Assembly: GCA_964404065.1 (NCBI GenBank)
Contig: CAYOIP010000027.1
Span: 1 to 16,066, forward strand
Length of the DNA stretch: 16,066 nucleotides
DNA from: UBA7396 sp964404065
Lineage (GTDB): Bacteria > Patescibacteriota > Gracilibacteria > BD1-5 > UBA6164
Direction: 5' to 3'
Shown: positions 1 through 7,613 of the stretch, one piece after another
How the letters are laid out: every line of letters begins with the position of its first letter
Numbering within the stretch: the first letter of the stretch is position 1
Notes under the pieces: generated by a model
The model's database searches: none
What the model saw: the letters and a program-made list of their open reading frames with translations, nothing else
Told to the model about the DNA's origin: nothing
Position numbers and translations under genes: made by a program

Positions 1-220
1 AGATTTTAGTGAAAAAATAGAAGAAATTCTAAAAATCAAAATAGAAACATTTTTAGATACAAAAATTGAAAATAAAACTTATACAGAAATATTATGAAAC
101 TACGATTTTCAAGACAAAGAACCTATTCTAGAAAATATTATAATTCTTATAAATAAACTGAAATACTCAAAAACAGATGTAAATAAAGAAGAATTAATAA
201 CACTAATTAAATTATTTTAA
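1..220 (+). CDS. 3' end of an unrecognised protein (partial)
   Basis: The open frame enters from the left edge (first complete codon at base 2) and ends at TAA 218-220, giving 72 visible residues. The visible part is rich in Lys, Glu, Ile and Leu with no membrane segment or catalytic motif that I can recognise. It ends in an amphipathic-looking stretch around KEELITLIKLF. One in-frame TGA (about base 95) must be read as Gly. The next gene starts 13 bases downstream on the same strand, so the two are probably co-transcribed. I do not recognise the family, and the missing N-terminus may hold the informative part. Confidence 0.6.
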
Positions 221-233
221 TAAGAAAAATTAT

Positions 234-560
234 ATGAAAAACAAAAAATTACTACTTTTATACTTTATACTTTTAATATCAAGTTTTAACTGAACTTCTA
301 GTTTAAATGCAGATTATGCTGATAGTGAAGATACAAAAATAGAAAAAAGTATAGAAAAAGTTCCTCAAAAATCTAAAGTTGAAAATAATAAAAAAGATAA
401 AAATTATAACAAAAAGATTCTAAAAAAAGAGATTCAAAACAGAAAAAAGTATCATAAAACTTTAGTAAGTATTTATAACAAGAATTTTGATTCAAATTAT
501 TTAGAATTAATAAAAGAAAACGCATTAATAATAGAAAGGTTAAGCAAAAATATTGTTTAA
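234..560 (+). CDS. small exported protein of unknown function
   Basis: The gene encodes 108 residues from ATG 234 to TAA 558-560. The N-terminus MKNKKLLLLYFILLISSFNG is a typical signal peptide: a basic start, then a hydrophobic core, with one TGA read as Gly. It is followed by a small-residue region that could be cleaved before about residue 26. The mature part is strongly charged (Lys, Glu, Asn), with a basic stretch around residues 45-75 and a C-terminal helix-like segment. No cysteine lipobox is visible. A periplasmic or cell-envelope location is inferred. The last 21 bases overlap the 3' end of the convergent ApbE gene, and a hairpin lies inside that overlap. I do not recognise a family. 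An opposite-strand frame across this gene has no support. Confidence 0.7.
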
Positions 561-567
561 CCTTTCT
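533..567. terminator. bidirectional terminator hairpin in a convergent overlap
   Basis: A perfect 11-bp inverted repeat (AGAAAGGTTAA / TTAACCTTTCT, arms 533-543 and 557-567) surrounds a 13-base loop. It sits between convergent genes and overlaps the coding ends of both. A T-rich run lies a little further on in the plus direction, and only a weak one in the minus direction. A role as shared transcription stop is inferred from position and symmetry. Confidence 0.6.
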
Positions 568-1421
568 CAACTACTTAAAATAAATAAATATTTTATTTTA
601 TTTTCTTTACAAAAATCTAAAGCTTTCTCTTTTCACATTGCAATTACAGCTGTTGCTAGCGCATCTGTCATATATCATTTTTCATGAATTATTGAAACGG
701 AAAACAATTCATTTTCTTGTTTTTCAGAAAATGGATTTCTGATATGATGAAATTTTTCTCAAGATATTTCCCAATTTCTCAAATAAGTTCCAGAAGTTGA
801 AATACTACAATTTGATAATTCTAAAACTTCAATAGGTTTTTCTTTTCAAAAAGGTGAAGTTATTCAAATTTGCCATTTATTTCACTCAAGATTTTTTCAA
901 GAAACATAAATATCTCATCAAAGATTTACAAAGTTATTATGAAATCATTTATCAAATAAAAATTTAGAAATTTTTTCTGACAAATATCATTTTGCAATAC
1001 TTCAAAAATCTAGATTCATATACTTTCATATTTCAAGCAAACTTCAATAATTTTTTACTTCTTCAAAACTTAAATCTTCAGCATTTAAAGCAAGTTTTTC
1101 AAAGTTTTTATCTTCAAAATTGTGTGTATAACCTATTCTTCTAACATCTACAAGTGGATTAAAATATCAGTTTGTTAATTTAAATATTTCTCTTGAATGA
1201 TAAATTAAAGATAAAAAATCTTCATTTACTTCTAGTTTTTTTTCTTTATTTAAATGTGATAGAGTTGAAGTTTCTTTAAATCTAGAAAATTCATTTTCAA
1301 AATTCACAATTTTTTCATAACACTGATTTATTACTTTATTTAATGAATTATTATCTTTATTTACAATATTTATAATACAAAGTGTTCATAAAGCCCTAAA
1401 AGAATATTCGTACTTTTTCAT
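540..1421 (-). CDS. apbE: FAD:protein FMN transferase (ApbE family)
   Basis: The 293-residue protein starts at ATG 1421-1419, one base after the stop of the preceding gene. ApbE enzymes move FMN from FAD onto a Ser/Thr of target proteins, using Mg2+, outside the cytoplasm or at the membrane. Visible family motifs are DFGSIAKGY (138-146), VNLGGDIYV (165-173), HHIRNP (225-230) and TDALATA (252-258), the last being the metal/flavin-binding region. Several of the glycines are TGA codons. The N-terminus MKKYEYSFRALGT matches the usual beginning of the catalytic domain. No signal peptide or lipobox is seen, although many homologues have one, so the cellular side is uncertain. Its neighbours are the flavoprotein reductase upstream and an FMN-binding lipoprotein that is the probable substrate. 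Its 3' end overlaps the convergent small exported gene by 21 bases. Confidence 0.93.
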
Positions 1422-1422
1422 A

Positions 1423-2811
1423 TTAAAACTCTTCACTAAATACATCTGTAAATCATTTTTCATCTAAAGTTTTTTTAGCTCACTGCACAACTCAAGGATT
1501 TCAACAGATATAAAATTCTGTATTTTTTTCAAATTCATATTTTGAAAAATCCATTCTTCAAAAATTATATCCCGAAACTTCTTCTCTCGATAAAAAAAGA
1601 TTTATCTCAAGATCTTTAATTTTTCTTAAATTTTCAACATAAAACATATCTTTTAAGTTTGCAACTCAGAAATATATTTTTTTAGAAATAACTTCTGGTG
1701 TATTTAATAACATATTGTAAATTGGTGCAAGCCCAGTTCAAGTTGCAATAAAAACTTTTGGATTTTTAGTATCTTTTAGTTTAAAACTTCAAGAAATATT
1801 TGTATAATTTAACTTGTCTCAAACTTTTTTAGTTCTAAATAATATTCAAGCCCTTCAATCTGATTTTAATTTGATTAAAAAAGTATAAACATTTCAAACT
1901 TTATTAGCAATTGAATAACTTCTATTAAATTCTCAATTTGCATCTTTAAAAGTAAAAGTTAAAAATTGTCAGCTTGTAAATGAAACTTCTTTTTGTAAAT
2001 CAACTTGTAATTCAATAACATCTTCAGTTAAATATTCTAAAGAAACTATTTTTGATTCATTTACTTTTATTTCTCATTCTATTAAAATAAAATCTCATTT
2101 TCAAACTCAACAAACAGGACATCTCCAAGTGTCAGGAATATCTTCAAATTTTGTTCAAGCAGCAATTCCTCCATCAGGATCTCAAATATTTTCATCATAA
2201 ATATATCCACAAGGAACACAAAGCCATTTTGGTCAAGTTGAAGTATTTTTCTTAGTTTTTTTATTTTTAATCAAAGCTATAATCCACAATAAAATCCAAA
2301 ATCAAACAACAACTAACGGTCAGATATCTTTTTCAATCAAATAAATATGTAATCATACAAAAACAAACATAAAATAAGCAAGTCTCTGCAACGTTTTCCA
2401 ATGTTTTCAAAATAATCTTGTTGCGAAAGAATTTGAAGTTACTAAAAGTGGAATAGAAACTAAAAATCACATCATTCACCAAAATAACATTCCACTTACA
2501 TTCCAAATACTAAAATCAGTAAAAAATCAGTAAAAAGTCGGATATTGCATTAATTTTATATATCAAACAACATGAGCAATTCAAAACATTCAAACTAAAA
2601 TTCATAATTCCCTTCTAAATTTTCAAACAAAAGAAAATAATTTACATTTTGGAAAAATATTAGAAATAGGTCTTATAAACATAACAATTATAAGTAAAGC
2701 CCAAGAAATACTTCAAAATTCTTTAAAAGTCATTGGATCTATAAGAGCTAAAATTCATGAAACAGAAGTTAATACTAGAAGTATCTTAATGTATTTGATA
2801 TATTTATTCAT
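1423..2811 (-). CDS. ferric-reductase-like membrane domain fused to rubredoxin and FAD/NAD(P) reductase
   Basis: This 462-residue three-part oxidoreductase starts at ATG 2811-2809. Residues about 1-183 hold several hydrophobic segments resembling the ferric-reductase/MsrQ (YedZ) haem-binding membrane domain, including RRELGILVGMFGIAH (66-80) and FGKHWKTLQRLAY (134-146). Residues about 195-240 are a rubredoxin: C198-x2-C201 and C231-x2-C234 with GYIYDE, GDPDGGI and FEDIPD between. Residues about 250-462 are a ferredoxin-reductase-type module with the flavin motif RSYSI (297-301), the nucleotide loop ATGTGLAP (356-363) and FYICGNP (433-439). Expected reaction: electrons from NAD(P)H pass through FAD, rubredoxin iron and haem across the membrane. 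His80 and His155 sit where MsrQ haem ligands lie, but the position of a third is Gln142. It is followed after one base by apbE, so the two are surely co-transcribed. The final acceptor is inferred to be the upstream lipoprotein. Confidence 0.92.
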
Positions 2812-2879
2812 AATAAATTGTTAAGAAAATATCTTATTAATGGTAAGATTTAAAATTAAGAATAGTTTAAGAATAAATC

Positions 2880-2908
2880 AAAAAAATCCAAATAATTTGG
2901 ATTTTTTT
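2880..2908 (-). terminator. intrinsic terminator after the FMN-binding lipoprotein gene
   Basis: A 13-bp perfect stem (arms 2880-2892 and 2896-2908) with a 3-base loop carries seven T residues at the 3' end on the minus strand. It lies between the lipoprotein gene and the reductase gene. It may only attenuate transcription, because the next gene runs in the same direction 69 bases later. Confidence 0.8.
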
Positions 2909-2921
2909 GATTTCATATTTA

Positions 2922-3383
2922 TTATTTTAAAGAAGATAAATATTTATTAAATGCTCAAGAAACAAGTGAAGCTCAAGATAAAGTATCAATACTTAAACCT
3001 TTTAATTCTTTTCAAACTAAATCTTGTGACATTTTATCTGTAAACATTTTTAATGGTTGTTGTCATTTTTCAAATTCTGTTCAATCAAAAGAAATTGATG
3101 AGATTACTCATTTATTTAAAGAAAATTTTCAAGCAACTTTTACTTGAGTTCAATATAAATCATAATCAAAAGTAAAATCTTTGGTATTTATAACTCAACT
3201 TTCAGTTGTAGTTGTAGAAATATTGTTATTTAAATTTTCAGTTGCTCAAGTTTCATTTAAAGTATTTACTTCAGAAGTAGTTGTATCAACATTTTTTGAT
3301 GTTTCAACTGGTGCTTCATTTCATTTAGAACAGGAAGCTAAAGCTATAACTGGTAATACAGCCAAAGTAGCGATTTTTTTCAT
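2922..3383 (-). CDS. FMN-binding-domain lipoprotein, probable ApbE substrate
   Basis: The 153-residue protein starts at ATG 3383-3381. The signal peptide MKKIATLAVLPVIALASC ends in a lipobox (L15-A-S-C18), so it should be lipidated and anchored on the outer face of the membrane. Residues about 19-65 form a Thr/Asn/Glu-rich low-complexity linker. Residues about 68-153 look like a single small FMN_bind domain ending in DTLSGASLVSGAFNKYL. The segment D133-T-L-S-G-A-S139 matches the ApbE flavinylation signature (Dxx[S/T]GA[T/S]), with Ser139 at the modified position where Thr is usual. Being exported, with ApbE and a transmembrane flavin/rubredoxin reductase downstream, it is the likely terminal electron carrier. 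Glycines in the domain (G77, G84, G91, G100, G123, G137, G143) are largely TGA codons. An opposite-strand open frame here is not a gene. Confidence 0.88.
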
Positions 3384-3396
3384 AATATTAAAGTTA

Positions 3397-3402
3397 ATTA
3401 TA
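3397..3402 (-). promoter_or_regulatory. possible -10 element for the lipoprotein gene
   Basis: The minus strand reads TATAAT 14 bases upstream of the lipoprotein ATG. Only a poor -35 match (TATAAA, about 3420-3425) lies 17 bases further up. In such AT-rich DNA a perfect hexamer can occur by chance. If correct, the 5' leader would be very short. Confidence 0.3.
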
Positions 3403-3432
3403 TTTTAAAGCTTGTTAATTTTATAAAACAAA

Positions 3433-3469
3433 AAATAAAAGTCAAAATATAAAATCTTGACTTTTATTT
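3433..3469 (-). terminator. intrinsic terminator after rpoC
   Basis: A 13-bp perfect stem (arms 3433-3445 and 3457-3469, with core AAAAGTC/GACTTTT) surrounds an 11-base A/T loop and is followed on the minus strand by a T-rich run. It starts about 20 bases after the rpoC stop and separates the rpoBC unit from the redox module. Confidence 0.85.
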
Positions 3470-3489
3470 ACTATACTTTATATAGTTTA

Positions 3490-6400
3490 TTAGAAATCAC
3501 TTTCATGTTCCATTGCAACAGCAACTTCCTCTAAATGTTCTTCTCAAACATCAATTCCATCATCATTTCTATCAAAATATTCTTCTTCATAATCAGATTC
3601 TAATTCAACTCAATTAATTTTTCTATATTGTTTTCAAGCAGGTATAAGTCTTCAAATAATTACATTTTCTTTTAATTCTTTTAGTTTATCAATTTTTCAA
3701 CTAACTGATCATTCAACCAAAACTCTTACAGTTTCTTGGAATGACGCAGCAGATAACCAACTATCAGTATATAAAGAAATTTTTGTAATACCAAGAAGTA
3801 ATCTTTCTGCAATTGCTATTTTTTTACCATCTCTAAGTAATTTATCATTTTCAGTTTTAAATTTGATAATATCTACTATATCTCATGGGAAGAATTGACT
3901 ATCTCATTTATCTAAAATTCTAACTCTAGAGAACATTTGTCTAACAATAAGTTCAATATGTTTAGAATTTACTGTTTGTCATTGAGAAGAGTAAATTGCT
4001 TTAATTTCATCAACTATATATTCTTGAGTTTTTAGAATTCAAGCAATTTCCATAAGTCTAGCTAAATTTACATGTCATTCAGTTAATTTTTGTCATTTTT
4101 TAACTTCAGCTCAATTATTAATAAGTAAATTTATACCAAGTTCTATTTCATAAGTTGAACTTCTGTTTAATTCATCTTTTGTAATAATCATTCAAACATC
4201 AATTTTTTTAACAACTCAAGAAGCAGTAGCTACTACTTTTGATTTATCTTTTTTAGATTTAGCTAAAACTTGTTTTTCTTTAACGATTGATCACTCTTTT
4301 ACCAAAACATCATAATCTTCACTAAAAAAATATTCATTTTCCAAAAGTTCTAAAGCTGTTATTTTTACAATATTATGTTTTTCAGTTTGAGTTATTTCAA
4401 CAATTCAATCTAAATCAGAAATAATTGCTGGGTTTTTAGGAATTCTAGCTTCAAACAACTCTTCAACTCTAGCTAATCATTGAGTCATATCTCAACCCTC
4501 TTTTGCAACTCAACCTGAGTGGAAAGTACGCATTGTTAATTGAGTTCAAGGTTCTCAGATAGATTGTGCAGCTATTACTCAAACAGGAGTTCAATCATCA
4601 ACAATTTTATTTAATCATAAATCAAGACCATAACATTTTTTACATACTCAACCTTCTGTATCACAAGTTAAAACTGATCTGATATTTACTTTATCAACTT
4701 GATTTGCATTTATAACCTCTAATACCTTAGTATCAATTGTAGTTCAAGCTTCAATTAAAACTTTTCATTTAGCGTCTTTTAAATCAGTTGCAATAGTTTT
4801 ACCAAATATTCTATCTTCAAAACTTTCAGAGAATGATGTTTTTTTATCATTTCTTAAAACTTCTTTATAATGAACTGTATGACAATCGTCTTCTTTTACG
4901 ATAATATTTTGTGCCGCATCAACTAATCTTCTTGTTAAATAACCAGATTGTGCTGTTTTTAAGGCAGTATCTGATTTACCTTTTCTTCATCAGTGAGTTG
5001 CGATAAAATATTCAAGAGTAGAAAATCATTCTTTAAGTGTAGATTTAATTGGAAGTTCAATAGTTTTACCTGAAGTAGATGCAACAAGTCATTTCATTCA
5101 ACATAATTGTGTAACATTTCACCGATTTCATCTTGCTCATGAGTCAATGAAGTTGAAAATATGATTTTCTTTTGTAAATAATCATTTCATTTCAGATTCA
5201 ATAACTTTTTTAACTTCAGCCCAAATTACGATTGATTGCATATATTTTTCGTTTTCTGTCAAAAATCCAAGCCAATGTTTCTTTTGGATATATTTTACTT
5301 TATCGTCAGCAGCTTTTAATAATTCTTTTTTGTTTTCTGGAGAAATCATATCAAAAGCTGATATAGAAAGTCCAGAAATTGTAGCATATTTATATCAGAA
5401 ATTTTTGATATTATCTACAAATTGTGCAGTTGTATCAGATCAAAGCATTTCAAAAGAACTTGCTAATATTTTTTTAATTACTCATTTTTTTAGTACTTCA
5501 TTTACAAATCAAAGTCACTCAGGAACTATTTCATTAAATAAAATTCTTCAGTAAGTCGTTTGTATAATTTGTCCATTTAATCTTACTTTAACTAAAGCTC
5601 TTAAATCAACAGCTTTAGCATCATAAGCTTGTTCTAAATCAATTTTTGAAGCAAAAACTTGTCATGTTCATTTTGCGTTATCTAACACTTGAGTTAAATA
5701 ATAACATCATAAAATCATATCTTGTGATGGAGCAACAATTGGTTCTCCAGAAGCTGGTGATAATAAGTTCTTTGAAGTAACCATTAATTCTCTAGCTTCT
5801 TTTTGTGCAGCAGCAGTGATAGGAAGATGAACAGCCATTTGGTCTCAGTCGAAATCCGCATTAAATGCCGTACAAGTAAGTGGATGTAATTGAATAGCTT
5901 TTCAATCAATTAACACTGGTCTAAATGCTTGGATAGAAAGTCTATGTAGAGTTGGAGCTCTGTTTAATAAAACATATTTTCCTTCAATAACTTCATCAAG
6001 TGCATCCCAAACAATTTTTCAAGCTTCTTCAATAATTTTTTCAGCATGTTTAACGTTATAAACAACTCCATCTTCAATAAGTTTTCCAATAACAAATGGT
6101 TTAAATAAAGTTAAAGCCATAGTTTTTGGTAATCAACATTCATCAATTTTTAATTTTGGTCAAACTACAATTACTGATCTTCAAGAATAATCAACTCTTT
6201 TTCCTAGTAAGTTTTGTCTGAAACGTCATTGTTTTCATTTTAAAACTTCTGTAAGTGATTTTAGAGCTTTTTTATTAGCAGAAACAAATCCTGATCTATT
6301 AGTTCTAGTTTCACCAGAAATTAACATATCAACTGATTCTTGAAGCATTCTTTTTTCATTTTTTAAAATTACTTCAGGAGCACCAAGTTCCATCAATTTT

Positions 6401-7512
6401 TTAAGTCTGTTATTTCTGTTAATAACTCTTCTATAAAGATCATTTAAATCACTTGAAGCAAATCTTCAACCATCTAGTTGAATCATAGGCCTTAAATCTG
6501 GTGGAATAATTGGAAGCGCATCCAGTATAAACCATTCAGGTCTTTGTCCTGATTTTAAGAGATTTGAAGCAAGTTTAATTTTTTGTAAAATTTTCTTTTT
6601 CTTCATTGCTGTTGCTTTTTTAAGCTCATCTTGTTCTACAGCAATAAATTTTTCTAAATCTATTCTTTCAAGTAATTTTTTTAGATATTCAGCTCAAGTT
6701 CCTCAAGCAAATACATGTGGGAATTTATCTCTTAAAACTCTATAATCAAGTTCTCAGATTACTTCTCAAACAACTAACATTTTTAATTTAGCTCTTAAGT
6801 CCTCAAATTCTTCAGTTAAAACATCAAGTTTCTTCATTAAAATTGCTTCAGATGCTTTAAATTCTTTTTCTTTTATTTCTCAAGCTTCTTTTTTTACTCT
6901 TAAGTCATTTAATTCTTTTTGAAGTTCCTTTTGCATTTCAGCTTTTGAAACTTTAAAAGTATCTTCAAGATTTTTTAAGCTTTCATTTAATTTATCTTCA
7001 TAAACATCAGTTACGATATAAGAAGCAAAATAAACTACTTGTTCTAGTTTTTTTACAGGTAAATCTAGAAGTAATCAAACTCTAGAAGGAACTGATTTTA
7101 AAAACCAAATATGTGCTACTGGAGTATAAAGATCAATATGAGCCATTCTTTCTCTTCTAACTGAAGATTTAGTAACCTCAACTCAACATCTTTCACAAAC
7201 AATTCATTTATATCTTATTCTTTTGTATTTTCCACACGCACATTCATAGTTTTTTCTTGGACCAAATATTTGTTCACAAAATAGTCATCATCTTTCTGGT
7301 CTTTGAGTTCTATAGTTGATAGTTTCAGAAATTAAAACTTTTCCATAAGATAAGCTTCTAATTTGTTCTGGACTAGCAACTGATAGAGATATTCAAGCAA
7401 GATTATCAAGATTTTTTCATTTTGTAATATCTGTTTTTCAAATATTTTTAGATATTTCAGAGAAATCTGTAATCTTATCATTTAAGAAATTATCAAGATT
7501 TTTATCAAACAT
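3490..7512 (-). CDS. rpoC: DNA-directed RNA polymerase subunit beta'
   Basis: The 1340-residue protein runs uninterrupted from ATG 7512-7510 to TAA 3492-3490 once TGA is read as Gly. It forms the catalytic half of the RNA polymerase cleft. The N-terminal zinc site has C91, C93, C106 and C109 (ECACGKYKR ... VCERCGVE). The Mg2+ motif NADFDGDQMAVH has catalytic Asp553, Asp555 and Asp557, and Gly556 is a TGA codon. The second zinc site is C877 plus C950, C957 and C960 (CDTEGGVCKKCYG). The trigger-loop region MRTFHSGGVA starts at 994. The C-terminus carries ENVIIGRLIPAG and an acidic tail. Length is close to standard beta' without large lineage inserts. It is transcribed with rpoB, 101 bases downstream of its stop, and followed by a strong terminator. 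No Shine-Dalgarno-like sequence precedes the start. Short frames on the opposite strand are not genes. Confidence 0.98.
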
Positions 7513-7558
7513 AGGTTGATTTAGTTAGGAGTTAAAAATTATGAAATTAAAAGTTTTT

Positions 7559-7613
7559 TAGTTAGAAGCTAGAAAATTTATTTTCGGATTTTTCTAGCTT
7601 ATTTATCTAACTA
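7559..7613 (-). other. rpoB-rpoC intergenic hairpin
   Basis: Two nested inverted repeats lie directly after the rpoB stop. The inner stem is AAGCTAGAAAA/TTTTCTAGCTT (7566-7576 with 7590-7600). The outer stem is TAGTTAGA/TCTAACTA (7559-7566 with 7606-7613), with a short bulge between on one side. On the minus strand the hairpin is followed by an A-rich, not T-rich, run, so it does not look like a terminator. A processing site, or a structure adjusting rpoC expression, is inferred. Confidence 0.6.

Noticed and set aside
373..570. Small hydrophobic protein on the minus strand
   Set aside because: It lies opposite a plausible signal-peptide gene, is rich in Phe/Leu/Tyr as expected from the complement of A-rich coding DNA, and has no recognisable motif.
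540..2811. One long frameshifted flavoprotein gene covering reductase and ApbE
   Set aside because: The frame change coincides with a clean TAA (1425-1423) and an ATG one base later. Both halves match separate full-length families.
3181..3408. 75-residue plus-strand frame
   Set aside because: It is the complement of the FMN-binding lipoprotein gene, which has a lipobox and a domain signature.
5330..5554. Plus-strand frame inside rpoC
   Set aside because: It lies fully within conserved rpoC coding sequence on the other strand.
7559..7613. Terminator between rpoB and rpoC
   Set aside because: No T-run follows the stem on the transcribed strand, and rpoC needs transcription from upstream.
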